Below are positions 15,171-22,493 of a stretch of DNA of 35,832 nt, piece after piece. Origin of the DNA: Candidatus Heimdallarchaeota archaeon (GTDB taxonomy: Archaea; Asgardarchaeota; Heimdallarchaeia; Heimdallarchaeales; Heimdallarchaeaceae); NCBI GenBank assembly GCA_021399345.1, contig JAAFKI010000196.1:1-35832 (forward strand), written 5' to 3'. The translations under genes and the position numbers were made by a program. The notes beneath the pieces were generated by a model. The model saw only the letters and a program-made list of their open reading frames with translations, was not told the DNA's origin and searched no databases. Within the stretch, counting starts at the first letter, position 1; each line of letters starts with the position of its first letter.

Positions 15171-15178
15171 TTTTTATA
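15171..15178 (+). promoter_or_regulatory. TATA box of the first FkbM gene
   Basis: TTTTTATA matches YTTWWANA in full. Its first base is 39 nt before the ATG at 15210, predicting a leader of about 8 nt. Confidence 0.5.
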
Positions 15179-15209
15179 CTAAAGTAGGTTTACTCCATTT
15201 TAGTCACAC

Positions 15210-16046
15210 ATGTTAAGATTGTATAGAAAATTAAGTAAAAAGGGAATAGGTCGGTTTATTCCTAAAAAATTTCTTAAATATATTCAAAAAAGAATACTTA
15301 GTAAAGATAATCTTGTAACAATGCGATTGGATGGAAAGAAATTTACACTATTTAGAAGCAATAGCTTTGATTTGGTCTTCAGGGGACTTGTAGAAATGGG
15401 GACAACAAAGTTATTTAAAGAAATATCTAAAGTATATGATTTGTTTGTTGATATAGGTTCTTGTTGTGGGTATTATATTCTATTGTCAGAAGCAAAAAGG
15501 AACATAGCAGTAGAACCAGAGAAAAATAATTATGAAGTTTTAATTAAAAATATTGACCAAAATAAAATAGAAAATACAGAGTGTTTAAGGTATGCGATAG
15601 GGGATAAACACAAATCAATAATATTACATAAGACAGAAAATCCAGAACAACATACACTTAGAAATGATGTTAAGGGATTGAAATTAATCAATTCTGAAAG
15701 TGTTGAGATGATAACATTGGACACATTATTAGAACCATATTTAGATAAAAAGATATTATGTAAAATTGATGTCGAAGGATACGAATCTTATGCCTTTTTA
15801 GGTTTAAGGAAAGCCATTAATTTACTGGATATAGACTTTATTTTTGAGTATAATCACAATAAATATAGTGAAACTGAAAACAAAGTAATAGTGGATTTTG
15901 TTAAAGATTATAATATATATGTTATAGATGAAATAGAGAAAAATTTAGAGAAAATTTCTCATGAAAATTTTATAAGAATCAAAGAAGAGAAAGAGTGTTA
16001 TTGCAATATATTTATCAGTAAAAATCTCTTACCAGCCGCTAAATAA
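15210..16046 (+). CDS. FkbM-family SAM-dependent methyltransferase (copy 1)
   Basis: The 278-residue protein has the FkbM methyltransferase pattern. FVDIGSCCGYYILLSEA (79-95) is AdoMet motif I, VEPEKNN (101-107) is motif II with the ribose-binding acidic residue, and CKIDVEGYESYAFLGL (184-199) is the family signature. FkbM enzymes methylate hydroxyl groups of sugars or polyketides, and in glycan clusters they O-methylate surface sugars. It starts at an ATG preceded by a perfect TATA box. It is followed after 95 bases by a paralogue of exactly the same length. G+C is lower than in flanking glycosyltransferase genes, consistent with transfer from another genome. Confidence 0.88.
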   Translation: MLRLYRKLSKKGIGRFIPKKFLKYIQKRILSKDNLVTMRLDGKKFTLFRSNSFDLVFRGLVEMGTTKLFKEISKVYDLFVDIGSCCGYYILLSEAKRNIAVEPEKNNYEVLIKNIDQNKIENTECLRYAIGDKHKSIILHKTENPEQHTLRNDVKGLKLINSESVEMITLDTLLEPYLDKKILCKIDVEGYESYAFLGLRKAINLLDIDFIFEYNHNKYSETENKVIVDFVKDYNIYVIDEIEKNLEKISHENFIRIKEEKECYCNIFISKNLLPAAK

Positions 16047-16141
16047 CCTTCATATGGCTAAGTGGTTATTAATACATAGAGAAAGATTTAACTAATGATG
16101 ATAAAAAATTATTAAGGATTTAGATAGTAGGTTAAAAAAAG

Positions 16142-16978
16142 ATGTTAATAAAGATTTATAGATTGTTAAGTAATAAAGGAATAGCTCGATTTGTTCCAGA
16201 AAAGATTATGTTTAAAGTTCATAAGCTTATTTTAAAATTAAGTAAAAACATAGTTATGATTAAATTTAATAATAAAAAAATGTTTATTATTAAAGATTAT
16301 TCTCACGATTTAATTTTTAGAAAAAAATTTCTCGAACCAGAAACAACAAAATTATTTTTAGAAATATCAAAGAATTATGATTTATTTGTTGATGTTGGTT
16401 CGTGTTTTGGATATTATACTTTATTATCCGAAGCAAAAAATAACATCGCTATAGAACCAGATAAAAAGAATTTTAGATTGTTAGAAAAAACCATAGAAAA
16501 AAATAAAATGAATAATACCACTTTATTTAATTACGCAATAAGTAATAAAAATGAAGAAAGAATTTTTTATAAAACTAAGCTATATTCTTATCATTCTTTA
16601 AGAAACGAACATCTTAAACGAGAAGAAGTAGAAATAACAGGTGAAGAAATTGTTGAAACCAAAACTCTTGATACACTATTAAAACCCTTTCTTAATCAAA
16701 AAATGCTTTTTAAAATTGATATTGAAGGTTTAGAGGCAGAAGCCTTTGAAGGTATGAAAAACCTATTATCAACAAAAAATATAGACATAATTTTTGAATA
16801 TAACATTTTTAGATATACTCAGAAAGATTTAGATATTATCCATAAAATAGTAAAGGATAATTTTGATATTCTTTATTTAGGTGTTTTTAAAAATGTAACT
16901 AAAAAAATGACCTTTGAAGAATTATTAAAAATAGAAGAAGATTATTGTAATATATTTTTACAACAAAAGAAGGATTAA
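16142..16978 (+). CDS. FkbM-family SAM-dependent methyltransferase (copy 2)
   Basis: Also 278 residues and collinear with copy 1: FVDVGSCFGYYTLLSEA (82-98) is motif I, IEPDKKN (104-110) is motif II, and FKIDIEGLEAEAFEGM (190-205) is the family signature. N-termini match too (IYRLLSNKGIARFVPEK against LYRKLSKKGIGRFIPKK). It is an old tandem duplicate, since identity is only moderate. Its G+C is lower still, near 20-25% in sampled lines, the lowest in the window, with long A/T runs. The ATG at 16142 follows an A-rich stretch with no clear ribosome site. A different sugar position or acceptor from copy 1 is a reasonable inference. Confidence 0.87.
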   Translation: MLIKIYRLLSNKGIARFVPEKIMFKVHKLILKLSKNIVMIKFNNKKMFIIKDYSHDLIFRKKFLEPETTKLFLEISKNYDLFVDVGSCFGYYTLLSEAKNNIAIEPDKKNFRLLEKTIEKNKMNNTTLFNYAISNKNEERIFYKTKLYSYHSLRNEHLKREEVEITGEEIVETKTLDTLLKPFLNQKMLFKIDIEGLEAEAFEGMKNLLSTKNIDIIFEYNIFRYTQKDLDIIHKIVKDNFDILYLGVFKNVTKKMTFEELLKIEEDYCNIFLQQKKD

Positions 16979-17042
16979 AATAAAAAAATTAGAACTTACA
17001 GATTTTTGAGTGGAAAAAATTAAAGTAGATATGTTGTTTTTT

Positions 17043-17239
17043 CTACTTTTTCCAGCTAATAACTTTAGCTAATCCTTTCCCAGATAGTTTAGGGTATAGA
17101 GAAACAAGCCAATTTCGTATAGAAACCATTTTCTGACTCTTGTTTGAATTGAAGTGGTGAATAATTTGATTTAACTTTAATTGTATTTTTGAGAACATAT
17201 TCAGTTAAAAAATGTACATTTCTAATACTCAAGTAAAAC
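17043..17239 (-). pseudogene. possible frameshifted remnant of a methyltransferase-like C-terminus
   Basis: Two overlapping minus-strand frames both look protein-like. One, from about 17239, reads VHFLTEYVLKNTIKVKSNYS and on to QFKQESENG; the other ends WLVSLYPKLSGKGLAKVIS then WKK and TAG at 17045-17043. Joined by one frameshift near 17125 they would make a plausible tail of a class I SAM methyltransferase, where LYPKLxGKGL-type endings are common. No start or AdoMet motif is present. It suggests that a glycan gene once stood here on the other strand. Confidence 0.25.
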
Positions 17240-17306
17240 CTGAAAATTCAATATCGATTTGTTCCTGTTAATGTGAGTGCTATTTTTGAGTCATCTTACA
17301 GCAAGA

Positions 17307-17314
17307 TTTATAGA
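17307..17314 (+). promoter_or_regulatory. TATA box of the glycosyltransferase gene at 17336
   Basis: TTTATAGA matches YTTWWANA in full. Its first base is 29 nt before the ATG at 17336, predicting a leaderless mRNA and ruling against the longer frame from 17273. Confidence 0.5.
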
Positions 17315-17335
17315 CATTTGTCATTAATTCAACGT

Positions 17336-18217
17336 ATGGGGCTAAAAATATTACATATATGGATGTCAGCAGATGTTGCCGTTACAATGTCAAAAGAGCT
17401 AAAAAAAAGGGGACATGATGTTCGTATTTTAATAAGTGAAAATGCAGATCCATTTGGATGGAGGGAAGCAGCTCCTGAACTTGTTCATACAACTAAAACT
17501 GACTTGGGACTCTTTCTAAAAGTTATTAGAAAGATTTTCTTCTTCAGACCTGATATTGTTCATATCCATGGTATGCTTAATATTGTAAAATGGGTAAGAT
17601 ATGTATACAAGAAAATCCCAATTGTGATGCACTTTCATGGCACAGATATTAGAGAAGTCTGGGATGTAAGAATGCCAGATCTACTGAAACTCAATATTGG
17701 TGCATATGTAGTAGCTTCAGAAGACTTATTGCGGGGAGCACCAAAGGATAATGTTTATTTCATTGCTAATCCAGTAGATGAAGATTTGTTTACGAGAACT
17801 GTTGAAGGGAACAACAATAAAGCTCTATTCATTAGTATAAATGAAATTCAAGGTTTAGCAGAGGAAAGAGCAAGGAAATATGCTAAAGACAAATTAAATA
17901 TGGAACTAGAAGTGTTAGATAGAACAACAAGTTCAATTCCATATATAGGATTAAAAGACTATCTTCAACAGTTTGCAGCTTATCTTGACTTCAAAATTGA
18001 TGGTATGTTTGGAGGTAGTAAAGAAGAAGTATATGAAGATAGAGAAAATCCTTATGTAACTTGCTTAAGTTTAACAGCATATCAAGCATTAGCTTTAGGG
18101 ATAATTGCGGTCGATTATAATGATGAGGTTCACACAGAATTACCAGTGGAGAGAACACCTGCTCATGCTGTGGACATATTAGAAAAAATATATTATGATG
18201 TTCTAAAAAATAAATAA
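17336..18217 (+). CDS. GT-B-fold glycosyltransferase (GT4-like, short form)
   Basis: From the ATG at 17336 the protein has 293 residues. MGLKILHIWMSADVAVTMSK is a typical GT4 start, with a first strand followed by a helix binding the acceptor side. HIHG (76-79) and MHFHGTD (98-104) are the conserved N-domain motifs. The C-terminal half is unusual: it is shorter than a normal GT4 donor domain and lacks a clear EX7E motif, although SLTAYQALALGIIAVDYND (about 250-268) fits the donor-binding loop. It may use an atypical donor or be partly degenerate. The next gene begins 9 bases after its stop on the same strand, so both are probably in one transcript for surface polymer synthesis. Confidence 0.72.
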   Translation: MGLKILHIWMSADVAVTMSKELKKRGHDVRILISENADPFGWREAAPELVHTTKTDLGLFLKVIRKIFFFRPDIVHIHGMLNIVKWVRYVYKKIPIVMHFHGTDIREVWDVRMPDLLKLNIGAYVVASEDLLRGAPKDNVYFIANPVDEDLFTRTVEGNNNKALFISINEIQGLAEERARKYAKDKLNMELEVLDRTTSSIPYIGLKDYLQQFAAYLDFKIDGMFGGSKEEVYEDRENPYVTCLSLTAYQALALGIIAVDYNDEVHTELPVERTPAHAVDILEKIYYDVLKNK

Positions 18218-18226
18218 GATGGTATC

Positions 18227-19477
18227 ATGAGAATATTGTCAATTCTTTCATTTTTCAAAAGCTTATTTTGCTACTTTATGTTCCAGTTTTCTCATTTAGT
18301 CCCAAAAAAGAAGTCCCTTTGGATTTTTGGAGATGGAATGGGATATACTTTTAGTGGGAACCCAAAGTATCTATTTTTGTTTGTTTCAAACAATATTCCA
18401 AAAATCAAACCAGTATGGATAACACATAGTGAAGAAATTTTTTATTTGTTGAAAAATAGTGGATATACTGTTTTCAAGTCAAGAAGTTTCAAAGCAAAGC
18501 TTTCAGCTGTTAGAGCTAAAATAATTATATATGGACATACAAGAATTGCAGTTAATAAATGCTTATCATCTGGAATCAATATCAACTTGATGCATGGTTG
18601 TCCATTCAAAAAATCAGGAATAGATAACATTGTTAAAGGAACAAAATTATACGAAATTATTTTTTCCAAAGGAATCAAACGTCTATTTTATAAGATAGTT
18701 TATTTTTCCTCCTTCAAGAAAGAGGATTATTTCTGTTCGACATCATCTAATTTTGAAAGTTTATTAGCAAAGGAAAGATTTGTAGATGAATCAAGGATAT
18801 TGACTTGTGGATTTTCTAGAAATGATGTATTATTAACTGAAATAAAAGATGAAGAACTTTTTACTGATTTAGAAGCTTCAAAGATAATTAAGAATAACAA
18901 GGAGAATGGAAAGAATATCATCTTCTACATTCCTACTTTTAGAGATTTAGAAGAAAGAAATATCTCTGATGTATTTGATTTACCTTTGATGGATAAAGTT
19001 TTAGAAGAAACAAATGCCATTATGATTTGCAAACTACATGTTCTATCGAAAAGCTTAACTGAAATTAGTGAGAATCAATACAAGAATATTTATGTTTATC
19101 AGAGTGAAAACGACATCTATCCATTATTAAGATCCGCAGACCTTTTGATAACTGACTATTCATCAATATATTTTGATTATCTATTCCTTAAAAAACCTAT
19201 ATTATTCTACTCCTACGATTTTTCCAACTACTTAAGTGAAGAAAGAGGTTTCTATTTTGATTACAGAGAAACTATTCCAGGTGAATTTGTTACAGAATTC
19301 AAAGATGTAGTCAAGTACCTGAAACAGCTGTTTAATGAGAAAGATGGAAAAGATAATTATTCAAAGAAGCGTGATTCTGTTAGAAATATGTATTTCAACG
19401 ATGTTGATCGCAATTCTTCTAAAAGAACATACCAAATAATATTAGATAGAGTACTTTCAAAGAGAAAGAAACGCTAG
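18227..19477 (+). CDS. CDP-glycerol/CDP-ribitol:poly(polyol phosphate) transferase, TagB/TagF-like
   Basis: The 416-residue protein matches the Glyphos_transf (TagB/TagF/TarL) family that moves polyol phosphate from a CDP-polyol to a growing wall or glycan polymer. [12 protein letters not shown] (120-131) contains the catalytic HG and the family's KK; ICKLHV (267-272) supplies the second histidine; [19 protein letters not shown] (306-324) is the diphosphate-binding signature; RGFYFDY (340-346) completes the set. An amphipathic N-terminus (about 1-28) is suited to membrane contact. Its stop overlaps by 4 bases the end of a convergent cytidylyltransferase gene that can supply CDP-polyol. Such enzymes are best known from Gram-positive bacteria and some capsules. 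Confidence 0.86.
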   Translation: MRILSILSFFKSLFCYFMFQFSHLVPKKKSLWIFGDGMGYTFSGNPKYLFLFVSNNIPKIKPVWITHSEEIFYLLKNSGYTVFKSRSFKAKLSAVRAKIIIYGHTRIAVNKCLSSGININLMHGCPFKKSGIDNIVKGTKLYEIIFSKGIKRLFYKIVYFSSFKKEDYFCSTSSNFESLLAKERFVDESRILTCGFSRNDVLLTEIKDEELFTDLEASKIIKNNKENGKNIIFYIPTFRDLEERNISDVFDLPLMDKVLEETNAIMICKLHVLSKSLTEISENQYKNIYVYQSENDIYPLLRSADLLITDYSSIYFDYLFLKKPILFYSYDFSNYLSEERGFYFDYRETIPGEFVTEFKDVVKYLKQLFNEKDGKDNYSKKRDSVRNMYFNDVDRNSSKRTYQIILDRVLSKRKKR

Positions 19478-20145
19478 TTTTCAAGAAAATATTTCATCAG
19501 AATTAGATCATCTTGATAGGTGATTTTACTATTGAAACCTTTAACATCAACAGTTTTCACCTTGTGGCCAAAATAATTCACAAGAGAAGCATCATCATAT
19601 ATTTCAGGGATATCCAGATTTTGATCTATTCTTTTTTTGTGACATTCTAGAAGTATTTCGTAATCAAAAGTTTCAGGTGTAAGAGAGAGCTTAACATTTT
19701 TTCTTGGAATTATTCGTGAATGAAAACCATCATCTGTTGATTCAATCAAATTATCAGTAATCTCTACAATTGTATCAATAGCTCCATATTCATTTGTCTT
19801 TATCAAATTGATATGCTCATTAACTAAATCTGTGTTTACAAGGGGACGTACTGCATCATGAATCATTACAAACTTTGTGTTTTCAGGAAGGTTTGTTAAG
19901 CCATTAAAAACTGAATCTCGTCTCTTTTCTCCACCAACAACCACATTATCAACATCGAATTTCTTGCAGTGGTCAATATAGTCTTTATTTGTTACAATTG
20001 AAATATAACCTATATCTTTGCACTTTCTGAAAACTTCAATTGAAATTTCTATTATTTCTTTATCATTTATTTTCAGAAATTGTTTAGGTATTGTTGTTCC
20101 ATATCGGTTACCTACACCAGCAGCTAGAATTATAACAGCAATCAA
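19474..20145 (-). CDS. IspD/TarI-like CDP-polyol cytidylyltransferase
   Basis: The 223-residue enzyme couples CTP with a polyol phosphate. [10 protein letters not shown] (7-16) is the nucleotide-binding loop, K21 the catalytic lysine, IHDAVRPL (95-102) and DDASLV (184-189) hold substrate and metal, and ITYQDDL (208-214) is the IspD/TarI end motif. IspD of the MEP isoprenoid pathway has the same fold, but Archaea use mevalonate and the neighbour is a TagF-like transferase, so a TarI-type role (CDP-ribitol or another CDP-alditol) is the better inference. It starts at a TTG at 20145, with GAAGGG upstream and a TATA-like ATTTACAT box about 30 nt before it. Confidence 0.82.
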   Translation of the reverse strand: MIAVIILAAGVGNRYGTTIPKQFLKINDKEIIEISIEVFRKCKDIGYISIVTNKDYIDHCKKFDVDNVVVGGEKRRDSVFNGLTNLPENTKFVMIHDAVRPLVNTDLVNEHINLIKTNEYGAIDTIVEITDNLIESTDDGFHSRIIPRKNVKLSLTPETFDYEILLECHKKRIDQNLDIPEIYDDASLVNYFGHKVKTVDVKGFNSKITYQDDLILMKYFLEN

Positions 20146-20235
20146 GTTAGTGTCCCTTCATATTTATTGATGTAAATCCAATTATTCAGTATTTAAGTAT
20201 AGCCATCTTTAATTGTGAAAAACAAAATCTGATAG

Positions 20236-20243
20236 TTTAAATA
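20236..20243 (+). promoter_or_regulatory. TATA box of the tandem membrane-protein genes
   Basis: TTTAAATA matches YTTWWANA in full. Its first base is 49 nt before the ATG at 20285, so this transcript should have a leader of about 18 nt, containing AAGTGTGAT just before the start as a possible ribosome site. Confidence 0.5.
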
Positions 20244-20284
20244 TGTGTTTTTTTTTATCTAAACAAACATAAGTGTGATATCAA

Positions 20285-20710
20285 ATGGGTAAATTCTGGG
20301 ATTTTGTAGGAAAACAATTAGCAAGATTGAGATTTGGTGTAACTTACATACAAATGATATATTACGCTTCAGTAATACTAGGAGCTCTAGTTCTTGTTAC
20401 TAACAATATTTTTGGAGAAGGAGTAATTGGATGGTTAGATTCAATTCTCATCATACTCGGTATTTTTATTTTTGAATGGGTTTTGGGGTTCTATACTGAA
20501 AGAAAAGGTGTTGTCAAAAAGGATCTTTACCAAACAATTATACAGAACATACCTGGACAATTAAAGCTAAACAAGGAAGTATGGGAAGCTGTCCAGATTC
20601 CGATGATAGAAGAAATGGCTGAAAGAGTCCTTAGCAAGACACTTGAACAATTCAAAAACGACATTATTGAAGAGCTTAAACAAGCACCAAAAAAGAAAGG
20701 AAGTAAATAA
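20285..20710 (+). CDS. small two-helix membrane protein, tandem copy 1, unknown function
   Basis: I do not recognise this 141-residue protein. It has an amphipathic, basic start (MGKFWDFVGKQLARLRFGV), a first membrane helix at about 23-43 (MIYYASVILGALVLVTNNIF), a second at about 51-68 (LDSILIILGIFIFEWVLGF), and a cytoplasmic helical tail with VKKDLYQTIIQNIPGQLKLN and a coiled-coil-like region to the end (EEMAERVLSKTLEQFKNDI), finishing in a lysine-rich stretch. The layout suits a membrane adaptor or an oligomeric scaffold. A paralogue follows after 32 bases on the same strand. It lies inside the surface-glycan region but has no enzyme motif. Confidence 0.78.
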   Translation: MGKFWDFVGKQLARLRFGVTYIQMIYYASVILGALVLVTNNIFGEGVIGWLDSILIILGIFIFEWVLGFYTERKGVVKKDLYQTIIQNIPGQLKLNKEVWEAVQIPMIEEMAERVLSKTLEQFKNDIIEELKQAPKKKGSK

Positions 20711-20742
20711 TTAGTATCCACGAAAAAGAAGTGAAATAACAC

Positions 20743-21162
20743 ATGGGAAACTTTTGGGATTTTGTAGGAAAGCAGTTAGCAAGATTAAGATTTGGAGTTA
20801 CGTATATTCAAATGATATATTATGCTTCAGTAATCCTTGGAGCGATAGTATTAATTGTTGATAATATTATTGGAGAAGGAGTAATAGGTTGGGAGATATC
20901 AATTGGAATTATAGCAGGAATCTTTGTTCTTGAATGGGTTTTAGGATTCTATACTGAAAGAAAGGGTGTTATCAAAAAAGATCTCTACCAAACAATCTCA
21001 CAGAATATACCTGGACAATTAAAGCTAAATGAAGAAGTATGGGGAGCTGTACAGATTCCCATGATAGAAGAAATGGCTGAAAGAGTTCTTAGTAAGACAC
21101 TTGAACAATTCAAAAACGACATTATTAAAGAACTTAAACAATCTAACGAGACTAAAAAATAG
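20743..21162 (+). CDS. small two-helix membrane protein, tandem copy 2, unknown function
   Basis: This 139-residue protein is a close paralogue of the gene just before it. The first 33 residues are nearly identical, and the tail from IPGQLKLNEEVWGAVQIPMI to about 130 is almost unchanged. Most differences are in the loop between the helices and in the second helix (ISIGIIAGIFVLEWVLGF), which suggests that the ends are under stronger constraint than the membrane part. DNA identity is also high, so the duplication is fairly recent or kept alike by gene conversion. Both genes probably share the promoter at 20236. They may form a hetero-oligomer. Confidence 0.78.
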   Translation: MGNFWDFVGKQLARLRFGVTYIQMIYYASVILGAIVLIVDNIIGEGVIGWEISIGIIAGIFVLEWVLGFYTERKGVIKKDLYQTISQNIPGQLKLNEEVWGAVQIPMIEEMAERVLSKTLEQFKNDIIKELKQSNETKK

Positions 21163-21168
21163 AGAAAA

Positions 21169-22425
21169 TTACATTTTTTCTATTTTGAGTTCTTTTTTCA
21201 ACATTGAATCTAAAAGAATTTTAAGAAGCAAGGTTATCATCGACAAATAAAAAAGTAATACTATAATCCATGCAAAAGAAATTAAGAATATATTCTCCGT
21301 GGTTCCCTTTATTAATAGATTAGCCATCTCTCCACTTATCATACTAGTAATTAGAACGGTTAAGCTAATCCATCTTTCAAACCTTTTCTTAAATATAGAA
21401 ATGAAAAGAAACGGATACATCAAAACAACAAAAGAAAACTGAATTTTTGGATAGAATAAAAGAAAAACCATGAATAAAACGTTCACTAGTTGATAATTCC
21501 AGTTTTCTTTCTTGAAGAAGAAATATAAGCTAAATCCTGCTAAAAGGAGAAAAGTTACTATCACAAATACATAGCTATACTCATCAAAATTGATAGCCGA
21601 AGAAGTTTGTAAAACTGAAAGAATGCCTTGATTCCCATCATGAGCAATCTTGTTGTCAAACTGAGCTAGAAATCCTGCAGGATCAACGAAATAGAAAGGT
21701 AAATACACCGCAACAATACCAAGTAAGAGAATAACTGATTGGATGATTCTTTGCTTCCAATTTTCTGAGTATATCCATATTAAAGGAGCTAAGAAAATTG
21801 GAACGTATTTTAATCCAGCTCCAAGAATTATAATTATTGTTGCCAGATAACTCTTCTTCTTTTCAAATAAATAGATGGGTAAAAGAATCAACAATGGTAA
21901 AATGCTTTCATCTGAGCCCCAAAAAGAAACAAGATACAAGAAAAAGGGATTGATTGCAAATGTTAAGGAAATCCAGAAAGAATGCTTATTCTTTTTCAGT
22001 TCTAATAATTTATACAAAACAACAGCAGCTGCAATTAAACAAATTACAAAAAAAGTTCTAAATACATAGGATGAAAACATCATACTTGCTGAATCAGTAT
22101 AATTGGCAGAAGTCAGCAAATCAGGTGAATAATCATTTGTAAAAATCATTGAGATGAGTATTAATGGAGCCCATAAGTAAGAACTTAGAGGTGCCGCTTT
22201 AGTATAGAAATCTCTATAGGGTAACAATCCGTAAAGAACGCCTTTACCCCTATTGTAGAATACTACTTGATCTGCGATGATCACTTGATAAGAAGGGTCA
22301 ATATAGCTTACGTATAGGGCATGGAAAACCAGAGTAAGTGAATAAATAATAATACTAATAAGGATGATTTTTTGTATTTTGGTCATTCTTATCTTTCTTA
22401 ATCCAGTACTTTTCTTGTTTTCCAT
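21169..22425 (-). CDS. polytopic GT-C-type glycosyltransferase (GT87/PIG-M-like)
   Basis: The 418-residue membrane protein has about ten hydrophobic helices. The first is preceded by a basic N-terminus (KKSTGLRKIRMTKIQ). The loop after it contains FYNRGKGVLYGLLPYRDFYT, with the RDFY sequence seen in the first extracytoplasmic loop of GT-C mannosyltransferases such as GT87, which transfer a sugar from a polyprenyl-phosphate donor. FVDPAGFLAQFDN in a later loop also fits this class. The gene ends 6 bases from the end of the convergent tandem membrane-protein gene. Donor and acceptor are unknown; surface glycan or lipid glycosylation is the likely use. Confidence 0.7.
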   Translation of the reverse strand: MENKKSTGLRKIRMTKIQKIILISIIIYSLTLVFHALYVSYIDPSYQVIIADQVVFYNRGKGVLYGLLPYRDFYTKAAPLSSYLWAPLILISMIFTNDYSPDLLTSANYTDSASMMFSSYVFRTFFVICLIAAAVVLYKLLELKKNKHSFWISLTFAINPFFLYLVSFWGSDESILPLLILLPIYLFEKKKSYLATIIIILGAGLKYVPIFLAPLIWIYSENWKQRIIQSVILLLGIVAVYLPFYFVDPAGFLAQFDNKIAHDGNQGILSVLQTSSAINFDEYSYVFVIVTFLLLAGFSLYFFFKKENWNYQLVNVLFMVFLLFYPKIQFSFVVLMYPFLFISIFKKRFERWISLTVLITSMISGEMANLLIKGTTENIFLISFAWIIVLLFYLSMITLLLKILLDSMLKKELKIEKM

Positions 22426-22493
22426 TTTCTTTCCACTCTTACTTCAGAAGGGAAAAACTCAAAAGAAGCCAAGTTTCTATATTGTTGTTTGAA

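Larger units (their letters stand above)
14834..15209. other. 376-bp gene-free stretch before the FkbM pair
   Basis: No complete gene is seen. It holds the promoter of the asparagine-synthetase-like gene on the left, very AT-rich sequence in the middle, a possible transposase remnant at 15065-15168, and a perfect TATA box at 15171-15178 for the first FkbM gene. Confidence 0.6.
16979..17335. other. 357-bp region between FkbM copy 2 and the next glycosyltransferase
   Basis: No complete gene is seen. A decayed coding fragment may lie on the minus strand (17043-17239). The TATA box of the next gene is at 17307-17314. A plus frame that opens at 17273 and runs into the glycosyltransferase is judged non-coding before 17336 because that TATA box lies within it. 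Confidence 0.55.

Noticed and set aside
14834..15209. tRNA or structured RNA gene in the gap
   Set aside because: No cloverleaf-like arms or conserved T-loop sequence could be found; the region is mostly A/T runs.
19474..20145. IspD of the MEP isoprenoid pathway
   Set aside because: The fold fits, but Archaea make isoprenoids from mevalonate and the neighbour is a TagF-like transferase, so a TarI-like role is preferred. It remains an alternative if the contig were bacterial.
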